From Prescottella defluvii (lineage in GTDB: Bacteria; Actinomycetota; Actinomycetes; Mycobacteriales; Mycobacteriaceae): a stretch of DNA of 64,000 bases. The stretch is taken from contig NZ_JPOC01000029.1 of the NCBI RefSeq assembly GCF_000738775.1, forward strand, positions 1 to 64,000. The letters are read 5' to 3'. Within the stretch, counting starts at the first letter, position 1. Every line of letters begins with the position of its first letter. The notes under the pieces were generated by a model that did not search any database, was not told the origin of the DNA, and saw only the letters and a list, made by a program, of their open reading frames with translations. Positions 34,966 through 44,504 of this stretch are shown here, piece after piece. The position numbers were made by a program, and so were the translations under genes.

Positions 34966-36474
34966 TCAGACCGCCTCGGTGAGCAGGCGATCGCGGAGCG
35001 TGTTCTTCTGGACCTTGCCCGTGGCCGTCGTCGGCAACGCCTCGATGAAACGGATCCGGGTCGGCACCTTGAACCGTGCCAACCGCTGTCGCGCGAAGGC
35101 GATGACGTCGTCCTCGGTGAGTACGGCGCCCTCGGCCGCCACGACGAAGGCCACCGGGGTCTCCCCCCACTTCTCGTGCGCGGCGGCGACCACCGCGACG
35201 TCGCGCACACCGGGCATCTCCGCGATCACCACCTCCACCTCACGGGAGTACACGTTCTCGCCGCCGCTGATGAGCATGTCCTTCTTCCGGTCGACCAGGG
35301 TGATGAAACCCTCGTCGTCCACTCGTGCCAGGTCCCCGGTGTGGAACCAGCCGCCCCGTAGCGCGTGGGACGTCTCCTCGGGGCGCATCCAGTACCCGGC
35401 GAACACGTTGTCGGCGCGGACCAACAGTTCTCCGACCGTTCCGACCGGAACATCGCGGTCCAGGTCGTCGACCAACCGCGTGTCGATCCCGAAGAGCGGT
35501 CGGCCGATCGATCCGGCCTTCTCGCGTACGAACTCGGAGTCGAGCAGGGAGATCGACGGGGCGCATTCGGTCATTCCGAATCCTTCCCGGAACGGGATAC
35601 CGCTGCGGGCCAGGAAGTCGAGCACCGAGACGGGCGCGGGGGCACCGGATGTCAGGGCGCACTCGAGCGAGGACAGGTCGTAGCTCTCCAGGTCGGGCAC
35701 ACCCATGACGGCCTGCCACATCGTGGGCACCAGCAGCAGTTGGGTCGCCCGGTGCGCCACCACCGCGTCGAGGACCGCGACCGGATCGAACGACGGCATG
35801 ATCACGTTCCTGGCGCCCACGTAGATGAAGGGCAGTGTGTAGAGCCCCAGCCCACCGATGTGGAACATCGGAAGCGCCGTCACGGTGACGTCGGACGAGC
35901 GGAGTCCGAACGCCGAGACGACGGCCGCCGCATTCGCCCGAAGGTTCTCGTGCGTGATCATGGCGCCCTTGGGCCGCCCCGTGGTGCCGGACGTGTACAT
36001 GATGACCGCGACGTCGTGACGATCCGCAATCGTCGGCAACGGTGCCGGATCGGCCGTCGCCACCAGTGCGTCGTACTCCGTCCCCAGCGCGACGACGTCA
36101 CGCACCCGTACGCCCGGTTCGTTCACAGCGTCCGACGCCTGCGGGAACGCGCCGTGCACGAAGAGCAGTTGCGCACCGAGATCGGCCAGCACATAGCCGA
36201 TCTCGGACGTCGTCAGCCGGACGTTGACCGGCGTGAAGATCGCGCCGAGTTTGGCTGCCGCGAAAAGGATCTCGAGGCATTCCACGGACGTGGGCACGAC
36301 CGCGGCGATGCGGTCCCCGCGCCTGACGCCGAACCGATCCCGTAGCTGGTTCGCCAACCGGTTGGTGCGGTCGTCGAACTCACCGTAGGTCCACGACCGA
36401 CCACCGGCCACGAAAGCGACCTTGTCTCCGCTCAATTGGGCCCGCCTGGTGGCCCAGTCACCGATTCCGTGCAT
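34966..36474 (-). CDS. Acyl-CoA synthetase (FadD-like AMP-binding enzyme)
   Basis: A 502-residue adenylate-forming ligase. Motif A5-like MYTSGTTGRPKGAM binds ATP, GFGMTECAPSISL is the second core motif, WFHTGDLARVDDEGFITLVDRKKDM holds the catalytic Asp and hinge, and VQKNTLRDRL near the end carries the adenylation lysine (GKVQKNTL). It activates a carboxylic acid as its CoA thioester. Position after the acyl-CoA dehydrogenase and PaaX-like gene, same strand, indicates catabolism of an aromatic or fatty acid. GAAGGAG precedes the ATG. The acid is not identifiable. Confidence 0.92.
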   Translation of the reverse strand: MHGIGDWATRRAQLSGDKVAFVAGGRSWTYGEFDDRTNRLANQLRDRFGVRRGDRIAAVVPTSVECLEILFAAAKLGAIFTPVNVRLTTSEIGYVLADLGAQLLFVHGAFPQASDAVNEPGVRVRDVVALGTEYDALVATADPAPLPTIADRHDVAVIMYTSGTTGRPKGAMITHENLRANAAAVVSAFGLRSSDVTVTALPMFHIGGLGLYTLPFIYVGARNVIMPSFDPVAVLDAVVAHRATQLLLVPTMWQAVMGVPDLESYDLSSLECALTSGAPAPVSVLDFLARSGIPFREGFGMTECAPSISLLDSEFVREKAGSIGRPLFGIDTRLVDDLDRDVPVGTVGELLVRADNVFAGYWMRPEETSHALRGGWFHTGDLARVDDEGFITLVDRKKDMLISGGENVYSREVEVVIAEMPGVRDVAVVAAAHEKWGETPVAFVVAAEGAVLTEDDVIAFARQRLARFKVPTRIRFIEALPTTATGKVQKNTLRDRLLTEAV

Positions 36475-36508
36475 TGATCGACTCCTTCGACATTGTGTTC
36501 CGGGGAGC

Positions 36509-36529
36509 GGTCGGCTCAGTCAGCCGACC
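36509..36529 (-). terminator. Hairpin at the end of the acyl-CoA dehydrogenase gene
   Basis: GGTCGGCT/AGCCGACC arms with loop CAGTC, overlapping the stop codon and lying before the acyl-CoA synthetase gene. It could lower, rather than abolish, read-through. Confidence 0.5.
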
Positions 36530-38148
36530 TTCGAGGTGACGCGATCGATGATTGCCGCGAAGTCGACGCCGGCGGGCAGCGTTCCGTACACGCTGCCCCG
36601 GTCACCGTTCAGCCGGGTCGCGATGAACGCATCGGCGACCGCAGGATTGCCGTACCGCACCAGGAGCGACGCCTGCAGGACCAGCGCCATCTTCTCGATC
36701 ACACGGCGGGCCAGGACCTCGGCGTCCGCCAGATCGGCCAACTGGGAGCGGATCTCGCGGACCGCGCGCTGAATGCTCGGTTCGGGGCCGGCCGCCGCGA
36801 CCTCACCGAAGAAGGCGTCGACCGTGCCGGGGTTCTTGCCCATTGCTCGCAGAACATCGAGCGCCGCAACGTTTCCGCTGCCTTCCCAGATCCCGTTGAG
36901 TGGGGATTCCCGGAACAGGCGCGGCATCTGAGATTCCTCGATGAAGCCGTTGCCGCCGAAGCATTCCATCGCCTCGGCCGCATGTGCGGGCCACCGCTTG
37001 CAGACCCAGTACTTGCCGACCGCGAGCGCCAACCGGAGGAACGCGGACTCCGCCGCGTCCCCGCGCGTGGCCCGATCGTGGGCACCCGCCAGTCGCATCA
37101 TCAGCAGCGACGCCGCCTCCGACTCCACGGCCAGGTCGGCCAGGACGTTCTTCATCAGGGGCTGGTCGATGAGGTACCGGCCGAATGCCTTCCGGTGGGT
37201 GGCGTGATGCACGGCCTGGGTGACACCGCGACGCATCCCGGACGCTGCCCCGATCAGGCAGTCGAGCCGGGTCATGTTGACCATCTTGATGATCGTCGGC
37301 ACGCCGCGGCCCTCGTCACCGATCCGCCACGCGACCGCGTTCTCGTACTCGATCTCCGCCGACGGGTTCGACCGGTTGCCCAGCTTGTCCTTGAGCCGCA
37401 TCAGGCGAACGTTGTTGCGGGTGCCGTCCTCCAGCACGCGCGGCACCAGGAAGCAGGTGACCCCGGCGTCGGTCTGGGCGAGCACGAGGAACAGGTCGGC
37501 CATCGTCGCGGAGGTGAACCACTTGTGGCCGACGATCCGGTACGTCCCGTCCGACTGCCGGGTGGCACGGGTGGTGTTGGCGCGGATGTCGGAACCGCCC
37601 TGCTTCTCCGTCATCGACATCGTGGCGAGCAGACCCGGCTTCTCCAGCGGTGTCCGGAGACCGCCCTCGTAGAAGGCGTTCGACAGCAACGGCTCGTAGA
37701 TCGCGGCCAGTTCGGGGGTGTCCCGCAGTGCCGGCACCGATGCATAGGTCGCCGAGATCGGACAGGTGTGACCTGCTTCGACGTTGCTCCACACGTAGAA
37801 CTTGGCGGCGCGCGCGACGTGGCTGCCCGCCCTGGGGTCGCTCCACGGGGCCCCGTGCATCCCGTTGGCGACCGCCACGGACATCAGTTCGTGCCACGCC
37901 GGATGGAACTCGATGTCGTCGATGCGGTGGCCGAATCGATCGTAGGGCCGCAGAACGGGCGGATTCTCGTTCGCGAGTCGGCCCCATTCCTGGACCTGCT
38001 CGGTTCCGGCGAGCGTGCCGAGCCGGTCGACGTCGTCGACCGCCCAATCGGCACCTTCGCGGACCAGCCCCTCGAGCAGGGTCGCATCGTCGGCGACGTT
38101 GTGGCCGTAGAGCGGTACGGACTGGTTGAACACCTCGTGTGTCTGCAT
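36520..38148 (-). CDS. Acyl-CoA dehydrogenase (AidB-like)
   Basis: A 542-residue flavoprotein of the acyl-CoA dehydrogenase superfamily, in the long AidB/FadE branch (normal acyl-CoA dehydrogenases are about 380 residues). Visible are SMTEKQGGSDIRANTT (flavin and substrate contact), KWFTSATMADLFLVLAQ, RLDCLIGAASGMRRGV and the FAD-dimer helix ECFGGNGFIEESQMPRLFRESPLNGIWEGSGNV region, with GGNGFIEE and IWEGSGN as landmarks. Members may oxidise acyl-CoA or bind DNA as in AidB; the neighbouring ligase favours catabolism. AGGAGG lies upstream of the ATG. Confidence 0.9.
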   Translation of the reverse strand: MQTHEVFNQSVPLYGHNVADDATLLEGLVREGADWAVDDVDRLGTLAGTEQVQEWGRLANENPPVLRPYDRFGHRIDDIEFHPAWHELMSVAVANGMHGAPWSDPRAGSHVARAAKFYVWSNVEAGHTCPISATYASVPALRDTPELAAIYEPLLSNAFYEGGLRTPLEKPGLLATMSMTEKQGGSDIRANTTRATRQSDGTYRIVGHKWFTSATMADLFLVLAQTDAGVTCFLVPRVLEDGTRNNVRLMRLKDKLGNRSNPSAEIEYENAVAWRIGDEGRGVPTIIKMVNMTRLDCLIGAASGMRRGVTQAVHHATHRKAFGRYLIDQPLMKNVLADLAVESEAASLLMMRLAGAHDRATRGDAAESAFLRLALAVGKYWVCKRWPAHAAEAMECFGGNGFIEESQMPRLFRESPLNGIWEGSGNVAALDVLRAMGKNPGTVDAFFGEVAAAGPEPSIQRAVREIRSQLADLADAEVLARRVIEKMALVLQASLLVRYGNPAVADAFIATRLNGDRGSVYGTLPAGVDFAAIIDRVTSKVG

Positions 38149-38157
38149 GACTGCCTC

Positions 38158-38202
38158 CTTCGACTGCCCGATCCGGACATTACGTTTCGAAAACAGTCGA
38201 AG
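38158..38202. promoter_or_regulatory. Inverted repeat upstream of the acyl-CoA dehydrogenase
   Basis: CTTCGACTG (38158-38166) and CAGTCGAAG (38194-38202) are perfect 9-bp inverted arms, 27 bp apart, in the gap after the PaaX-like gene. They may be the binding site of that regulator. Confidence 0.45.
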
Positions 38203-38219
38203 TCAATAGGTAATACAGG

Positions 38220-38978
38220 TCAGTTCGTGTGGCCGACCTCCGGAATCGACACGAACTCCTCCTGGTACGCAGCCCATGCCTCGTACACCCGGTCGACCGT
38301 CCACGGATTCGGCCGAAGTTCCTGAGGCAGAACAGGGTCGGTGAGCAGGTGTCGGACGATCGCGGTTGCGACGGTGAATCGGTCGACGGTGCTCTCGGCC
38401 CGATCCATCAGGTCGAGCAGCCGCCGGGACTCTTCCTCCCAGGCCGGCAGATCCCACAACGAACCGAGCAGTTCGACGGCGTCGCGCACCGGGCTTCCAG
38501 CCAACACCTCCACCGGTTCGTCGGCCAGGTCCAGAGAGCGCGCCAGATTGGCCGGACGAAGCCAGACGCCCTCGCGCAGTTCCGCCAGCCGGAGCCGGGA
38601 CAGTCGGGAGCGCAACGCGGCCCGATCACCGGGATCGCGCCCGGTCCCGGTGACGATGACCATCTCCCAGCCCCCGTTCCACGGGCGGGTCTCCTGCTCG
38701 ACCTCGTGCATCACCCGTTGACGACGCTCGAGGAGCGGCCCACTCAGCAGGAAGCCGTCGGGGGTGCGGATCAGGTCACCGCCGGAAACCATCCGACTCA
38801 ACGCGACTCGCGCCGCGGATTCCTTGATCCCGAACACGCCCGCCGCGCGAACGACCTGCGCCGGCGTCGGCCGCGCCGGATGGTTGCTCACGAGGAGACT
38901 GAGAATCACTCCGCGCGCCGTCAGTCGCGGCAGATGAGCCCCCAGGTCGAGCGGCGGAGAGCCGATCGCATCGTCCAC
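38220..38978 (-). CDS. PaaX-family transcriptional regulator
   Basis: A 252-residue regulator. The N-terminal winged helix is LTARGVILSLLVSNHPARPTPAQVVRAAGVFGIKESAARVALSRMVSGGDLIRTPDGFLL, with ESAARVALSRMV as the recognition helix; the central part has WEMVIVTG and ELREGVWLRPANL, and the C-terminus VRHLLTDPVLPQELRPNPW, all as in PaaX. PaaX represses phenylacetate catabolism in response to phenylacetyl-CoA. Here it precedes fadE- and fadD-like genes, so an acyl-CoA signal is likely but not proven. The GTG at 38978 was chosen for AAGGAG upstream. Divergent from lhr. Confidence 0.9.
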   Translation of the reverse strand: MDDAIGSPPLDLGAHLPRLTARGVILSLLVSNHPARPTPAQVVRAAGVFGIKESAARVALSRMVSGGDLIRTPDGFLLSGPLLERRQRVMHEVEQETRPWNGGWEMVIVTGTGRDPGDRAALRSRLSRLRLAELREGVWLRPANLARSLDLADEPVEVLAGSPVRDAVELLGSLWDLPAWEEESRRLLDLMDRAESTVDRFTVATAIVRHLLTDPVLPQELRPNPWTVDRVYEAWAAYQEEFVSIPEVGHTN

Positions 38979-39149
38979 GTTGTTTCGCTCCTTGTCACGC
39001 AGGCAGGGCAACGAGACATGCCCCTGCGGCATCGTCCAACCGTAAGGATTTCACCGCTGCTCCAGACCGAGGGGGCCGATCCGGTGCCCCCGGACCCCGG
39101 CAGAGCGGCGAGACCGACATGCCGCCGCGCCCGGGGAGACGTCTGCCGC

Positions 39150-42100
39150 ATGTCGGACCCTGCGGGCAAGATGGAGCGCATGGACGCCGTCCTCGACCGC
39201 TTCTCCGCCCCCACCCGGGAGTGGTTCGACGGTGCCTTCGATGCGCCCACGGCCGCGCAGCTCGGTGCGTGGGACTCGATCGCGAGCGGGTCGCACACCC
39301 TGGTCGTGGCGCCCACCGGGTCCGGCAAGACGCTGTCGGCGTTCCTGTGGGCGCTGGACCGGCTGGCGACGTCGACGGAGACGGACCGGGCCACCCGCGT
39401 CCTGTACATCTCGCCGCTCAAGGCCCTCGGTGTCGACGTCGAGCGCAACCTGCGCGCCCCACTGGTCGGGATCACCCAGACCGCGAAGCGCCTCGGCGCC
39501 GAGCCGCCGGAGATCCGCGTCGGCGTCCGTTCCGGTGACACCCCCACCGGCGAGCGTCGCAAGCTGATCAAGACCCCGCCCGACATCCTCATCACGACGC
39601 CCGAGTCGCTGTTCCTGATGCTGACGTCGGCGGCGCGGGAGACCCTGGCCGGGGTGGAGACGGTGATCGTCGACGAGGTCCATGCCGTCGCGGGCACCAA
39701 GCGCGGCGCGCACCTCGCCCTCTCGCTCGAACGCCTCGATCAACTCCTCACGAGGCCCGCGCAGCGGATCGGGCTGTCGGCGACCGTCCGTCCGCACGAG
39801 GAGGTGGGCCGGTTCCTGGCAGGTTCCGCGCCCATCCGGATCGTGGCACCCCCGGCCGCCAAGACGTTCGATCTCACGGTGCGGGTCCCGGTCGAGGACA
39901 TGACCGAACTCGGTGTCGCGGAACCGAATCCGGACTCACTGTCGCCGGCGCCGCAGGCCGGGTCCATCTGGCCGCACGTCGAGGAGCAGATCGTGGACCT
40001 GATCCTCGAACATCGCTCGTCGATCGTGTTCGCGAATTCGCGGCGGCTCGCCGAGAAGCTCACCGCGCGGCTCAACGAGATCTACGCCGAACGCCTCGGC
40101 GGCACCGTCGAGAAGCAGGGCAAACCGCCCGCACAGATCGGGGCTCCCACCGAGGTGAACTACGGCGCCGATCCGCTGCTGGCCCGCGCCCACCACGGCT
40201 CGGTGAGCAAGGACCAGCGCGCGATCATCGAGGACGACCTCAAGTCGGGCCGGCTGCGCTGCGTCGTCGCCACCAGCAGCCTCGAACTCGGCATCGACAT
40301 GGGTGCGGTCGACCTCGTCGTCCAGGTCGAGGCGCCGCCGTCGGTCGCGAGCGGTCTCCAACGCGTCGGCCGCGCCGGACACCAGGTGGGCGAGATCTCC
40401 CGCGGCGTGCTGTTCCCCAAGCACCGCACCGACCTCATCCACTGCGCCGTCACCGTCGAACGCATGACCACCGGGCAGATCGAGGCCCTCGACATCCCCG
40501 CCAATCCGCTCGATATCCTCGCGCAGCAGACGGTCGCCGCCACCGCGCTCGAACCCCTCGACGTGGAGCAGTGGTTCGACACCGTCCGGCGCAGCGGATC
40601 GTTCGCGACGCTGCCCCGGTCGGCCTACGAGTCGACGCTGGATCTGCTCGCCGGCCGCTACCCGTCCGACGAGTTCGCCGAACTGCGACCACGGCTGGTG
40701 TGGGACCGCGATGCCGGAACCCTCACCGGACGGCCCGGATCCCAGCGCCTCGCGGTCACCTCCGGCGGCGCCATCCCCGACCGCGGCCTGTTCGCCGTCT
40801 ACATGGTGGGCGAGCGGCAGTCGCGGGTGGGCGAACTCGACGAGGAGATGGTCTACGAGTCCCGCGTCGGCGACGTCTTCGCGCTCGGGGCCACCAGTTG
40901 GCGGATCGAGGAGATCACCTTCGACCGCGTGCTCGTCAGTCCCGCGTACGGCCTGCCCGGACGGCTGCCGTTCTGGCACGGCGACGGACTGGGCCGCCCC
41001 GCCGAACTCGGTGAGGCGCTCGGCGGGTTCCTGCGCGAGGTGTCCACCAGCACGCCCGACGCGGTAGCCACCCGGCTCGCCGCGAGCGGCCTCGACACCA
41101 ACGCCACCACCAACCTCACCGCACTGATCGCCGACCAGCAGCAGGCCACCGGACGCGTACCCACCGACAAGACACTGGTGGTCGAGCGGTTCCGCGACGA
41201 ACTCGGTGACTGGCGACTGGTCCTGCACTCCCCCTACGGCCTGCGGGTGCACGCGCCGTGGGCGCTCGCGGTCGGCGCCCGGTTGCGGGAACGGTTCGGC
41301 GTGGACGCCGCGCCCACCGCCTCCGACGACGGCATCATCGTCCGCCTCCCGGACACCGAGGACACCCCGCCCGGCGCGGACCTGTTCGCGTTCGAGCGCG
41401 ACGAGATCGAGGACATCGTCACCGACGAGGTGGGCGGCTCGGCCCTGTTCGCGTCCCGGTTCCGCGAATGTGCCGCGCGCGCACTGCTGTTGCCGCGCCG
41501 CACCCCCGGCAAGCGCGCACCGCTGTGGCAGCAGCGGCAACGCTCGGCGCAGTTGCTCGACGTCGCCCGCAAATACCCGACGTTCCCGATCCTGCTCGAG
41601 ACGGTGCGCGAGTGCCTGCAGGACGTCTACGACCTCCCCGCGCTGCGGGAGATGTTCGGCCGCATCGGACGTCGGCAGATCCGTATCGTCGAGGTGGAGA
41701 CCGCCACGCCGTCGCCGTTCGCGAGTGCGCTGCTGTTCGACTACGTCGGCGCATTCATGTACGAGGGAGACAGCCCCCTCGCCGAACGCCGCGCCGCCGC
41801 CCTGTCGCTCGACTCGACACTGCTCGCGGAACTGCTCGGACGGGTGGAACTGCGCGAACTGCTCGACGCCGACGTCATCGCGAAGGCCGAGAGCGAACTG
41901 CAACGACTGGTTCCCGAACGCCATGCGCGGGACACGGAAGGCATGGCCGACCTGTTGCGTCTGCTGGGTCCGGTCACCACCGAGGAGGCCGCCGCCCGCG
42001 CCACCGCCGACCCACTACCGTGGCTCGAGGAACTGGTGGAACACCGCCGGGCGCTGCACGTCTCGTTCGCGGGCCGGCAGTGGTGGACCGCGATCGAGGA

Positions 42101-43712
42101 CGCCGCCCGGCTACGCGACGGCCTCGGGGTACCGCTGCCGATCGGCACGCCCGCGGCGTTCATCGAACCGGTCGACGACCCACTGGGCGATCTGGTGAGC
42201 CGCTTCGCGCGCACCCACGGCCCGTTCACACTCGCCGAGGCCGCCGCCCGGTTCGGCATCGGCTCGGCAGTCGCGCGGGACGTCCTGGTCCGGCTCGCGA
42301 ACGACAAGCGCGTCGTCGAGGGCGAGTTCCGTCCCGGCGCCACCGGCAGCGAGTGGTGCGACACCGAGGTACTGCGGCGCCTGCGCCGGCGTTCGCTGGC
42401 CGCGGCCCGCGAGGACGTCGAACCGGTGAGCACCGCCACCCTCGGCCGGTTCCTGCCGGGCTGGCAGCATGTCGGGGGGTCGCTGCGCGGCATCGACGGC
42501 GTCGCGACCGTCGTGGAACAGCTTGCGGGCGTTCCGGTTCCGGCGTCCGCTCTCGAGACCCTGATCCTGGGCTCCCGGGTCCGCGACTACTCCCCCGCGA
42601 TGCTCGACGAACTCACCTCCACCGGCGAGGTGCTGTGGTCGGGCGCCGGGCAGATCTCCGGCAAGGACGGCTGGGTGAGCCTGCACCTCGCCGAGTCGTC
42701 ACCGCTCACGCTCGCCGCGCCCGCCGACATCGAGCTCACGGACATGCACCGCGCCGTTCTCGACACCCTCGCTGGCGGTGGCGCGTACTTCTTCCGGCAA
42801 CTGTCCGACACCCTCGGCGCGACCGACGACACCGCACTCACCGCCGCCCTGTGGGACCTGGTGTGGGCCGGATACATCGGCAACGACACGCTGGCGCCGC
42901 TGCGGGCACTGCTGTCGGACACCTCGCGGTCCACGCCCAGCCATCGCACACCGCGGCGTGCTCCCCGCGCGCACGCCTATCGGCGACTGGGCCGGCCCAC
43001 GATGCCCACCCGGCCCGGACCACCCACCGCGGGCGGACGCTGGTCCCTGCTCCCCGAACCCGAGCCGGATCCGACGCTGCGCGCGCACGCCACCGCGGAC
43101 CTGCTGCTCGAACGGTACGGTGTCGTCACCCGCGGATCGGTGGTGAGCGAGAACGTTCCCGGCGGATTCGCGTTGATGTACAAGGTCTTCAGCGGCTTCG
43201 AGGACGGCGGACGCTGCCGCCGCGGCTACTTCGTCGACACCCTCGGCGGCGCCCAGTTCTCCACCTCCGACGTCGTCGACCGACTCCGCAGCCACAGCGA
43301 CTCGATCGAGGGCCGGCACACGTCCGCCCCCGCCGTCACGCTCGCGGCATGCGATCCCGCGAACCCGTACGGCGCAGCACTGCCGTGGCCGCCGACGATG
43401 TCGGGCGAGAATGCCCCGAAACATCGGCCCGGCCGCAAGGCCGGGGGCCTGGTGGTGCTCGTCGAGGGCGAACTGGTGCTGTTCGTCGAGCGCGGTGGTC
43501 GCACCGTCCTCACCTTCACCGACGACATCGGGGCGCTGCGCACCGCCGCGGAATCGCTCGCCGGCACCGTCAAACGCGGCGGCATCGACAAGGTCGTGGT
43601 CGAGAAGGTCGACGGAGTGAGCATCCACGAACGGGACGCCGCCGACTTCGGCCAGTTGCTCGCGGAGGTCGGTTTCTCGGCGACGCCGCGCGGATTCCGC
43701 CTGCGGGCGTGA
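39150..43712 (+). CDS. lhr: ATP-dependent helicase Lhr
   Basis: A 1520-residue superfamily 2 helicase, the usual size for actinobacterial Lhr, a 3'-5' translocase active in DNA repair. RecA domain 1 has Walker A GSGKT (57-61) and DEVH box (175-178); domain 2 has VATSSLELGIDMGAVD and QRVGRAGHQVGE (motif VI). A winged-helix and Lhr-specific beta-barrel follow, then the long C-terminal extension (about 860 to end). ATGs at 39150, 39171 and 39180 are all possible. The nei gene begins 6 nt after its stop, as in mycobacteria (Rv3296-Rv3297). Confidence 0.96.
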   Translation: MSDPAGKMERMDAVLDRFSAPTREWFDGAFDAPTAAQLGAWDSIASGSHTLVVAPTGSGKTLSAFLWALDRLATSTETDRATRVLYISPLKALGVDVERNLRAPLVGITQTAKRLGAEPPEIRVGVRSGDTPTGERRKLIKTPPDILITTPESLFLMLTSAARETLAGVETVIVDEVHAVAGTKRGAHLALSLERLDQLLTRPAQRIGLSATVRPHEEVGRFLAGSAPIRIVAPPAAKTFDLTVRVPVEDMTELGVAEPNPDSLSPAPQAGSIWPHVEEQIVDLILEHRSSIVFANSRRLAEKLTARLNEIYAERLGGTVEKQGKPPAQIGAPTEVNYGADPLLARAHHGSVSKDQRAIIEDDLKSGRLRCVVATSSLELGIDMGAVDLVVQVEAPPSVASGLQRVGRAGHQVGEISRGVLFPKHRTDLIHCAVTVERMTTGQIEALDIPANPLDILAQQTVAATALEPLDVEQWFDTVRRSGSFATLPRSAYESTLDLLAGRYPSDEFAELRPRLVWDRDAGTLTGRPGSQRLAVTSGGAIPDRGLFAVYMVGERQSRVGELDEEMVYESRVGDVFALGATSWRIEEITFDRVLVSPAYGLPGRLPFWHGDGLGRPAELGEALGGFLREVSTSTPDAVATRLAASGLDTNATTNLTALIADQQQATGRVPTDKTLVVERFRDELGDWRLVLHSPYGLRVHAPWALAVGARLRERFGVDAAPTASDDGIIVRLPDTEDTPPGADLFAFERDEIEDIVTDEVGGSALFASRFRECAARALLLPRRTPGKRAPLWQQRQRSAQLLDVARKYPTFPILLETVRECLQDVYDLPALREMFGRIGRRQIRIVEVETATPSPFASALLFDYVGAFMYEGDSPLAERRAAALSLDSTLLAELLGRVELRELLDADVIAKAESELQRLVPERHARDTEGMADLLRLLGPVTTEEAAARATADPLPWLEELVEHRRALHVSFAGRQWWTAIEDAARLRDGLGVPLPIGTPAAFIEPVDDPLGDLVSRFARTHGPFTLAEAAARFGIGSAVARDVLVRLANDKRVVEGEFRPGATGSEWCDTEVLRRLRRRSLAAAREDVEPVSTATLGRFLPGWQHVGGSLRGIDGVATVVEQLAGVPVPASALETLILGSRVRDYSPAMLDELTSTGEVLWSGAGQISGKDGWVSLHLAESSPLTLAAPADIELTDMHRAVLDTLAGGGAYFFRQLSDTLGATDDTALTAALWDLVWAGYIGNDTLAPLRALLSDTSRSTPSHRTPRRAPRAHAYRRLGRPTMPTRPGPPTAGGRWSLLPEPEPDPTLRAHATADLLLERYGVVTRGSVVSENVPGGFALMYKVFSGFEDGGRCRRGYFVDTLGGAQFSTSDVVDRLRSHSDSIEGRHTSAPAVTLAACDPANPYGAALPWPPTMSGENAPKHRPGRKAGGLVVLVEGELVLFVERGGRTVLTFTDDIGALRTAAESLAGTVKRGGIDKVVVEKVDGVSIHERDAADFGQLLAEVGFSATPRGFRLRA

Positions 43713-43718
43713 GGCGAT

Positions 43719-44504
43719 ATGCCCGAGGGAGACACCGTGTGGCAGGCGGCGCACCGCCTCGACACCGCGCTCACCGGCCGCGTCCTCACCGAATGCGACG
43801 TCCGGGTGCCGCGCTACGCCACCGTCGACCTGTCCGGGCGGACGGTCGATTCGGTCGTGGCCCGAGGCAAGCACCTGCTGACCCGCATCGGCGAGCACAC
43901 GATCCACACCCACCTGAAGATGGAGGGTGCGTGGCACGTGTACCCGCGCGGCGCGCGGTGGAAGCGCCCCGCCCATCAGGCTCGCATCATTCTGGGAACC
44001 GAAGAAGCTGTCGCCGTGGGTTTCTCACTCGGCATCACCGAGGTGATCGGCCGGGCACAGGAGAACGACGTGGTGGGACATCTGGGACCCGACCTGCTCG
44101 GCACCGACTGGGACGCCGTCGTCGCGACCGCGAATCTGGCGGCAGCAGGACACCGTCCGATCGGTGAAGCACTGCTGGACCAGCGCGTCATGGCGGGCAT
44201 CGGCAACGTGTACCGCAACGAGATCTGCTTTCTGCGCGGCATCGATCCACGCACCCCCACCGACCAGGTTCCGGACCTCGGCAAGGTGGTCGACCTCGCG
44301 CACCGACTGCTGAACGCCAACCGCGACCGCCCCGTCCGCGTCACCACCGGTGATCGGCGACCCGGACGACGGGACTGGGTGTACGGGCGCGGCGGCAAAC
44401 CGTGCCTGCGCTGTGGCTCACTGATCGTCGCCGACGAGTTCGGCGAGGAACCCGGCCGGGAGCGTTCGATCTTCTACTGTCCCCGCTGTCAGCCGCGGCG
44501 CTGA
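43719..44504 (+). CDS. nei: Endonuclease VIII-like DNA glycosylase Nei
   Basis: A 261-residue Fpg/Nei-family glycosylase/AP lyase that removes oxidised pyrimidines. It starts MPEGD, so Pro2 is the Schiff-base nucleophile and Glu3 the catalytic acid. Lys in HTHLKMEG is the beta-hairpin lysine, VMAGIGNVYRNE is the helix-two-turn-helix and the C-terminal zinc finger is CLRC-x19-CPRC. The gene follows lhr by 6 nt, indicating one repair operon. It is convergent with and overlaps the TetR gene by 16 bp. Confidence 0.95.
   Translation: MPEGDTVWQAAHRLDTALTGRVLTECDVRVPRYATVDLSGRTVDSVVARGKHLLTRIGEHTIHTHLKMEGAWHVYPRGARWKRPAHQARIILGTEEAVAVGFSLGITEVIGRAQENDVVGHLGPDLLGTDWDAVVATANLAAAGHRPIGEALLDQRVMAGIGNVYRNEICFLRGIDPRTPTDQVPDLGKVVDLAHRLLNANRDRPVRVTTGDRRPGRRDWVYGRGGKPCLRCGSLIVADEFGEEPGRERSIFYCPRCQPRR

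Noticed and set aside
39071-39091. GGGGGC/GCCCCC hairpin upstream of lhr
   Set aside because: Short G/C-only stem in a GC-rich gap; no way to tell it from chance.
38229-39149. An open frame that would extend lhr upstream by 307 codons
   Set aside because: It lies antisense to the well-supported PaaX-like gene and lacks any helicase or membrane feature; Lhr begins naturally near 39150.
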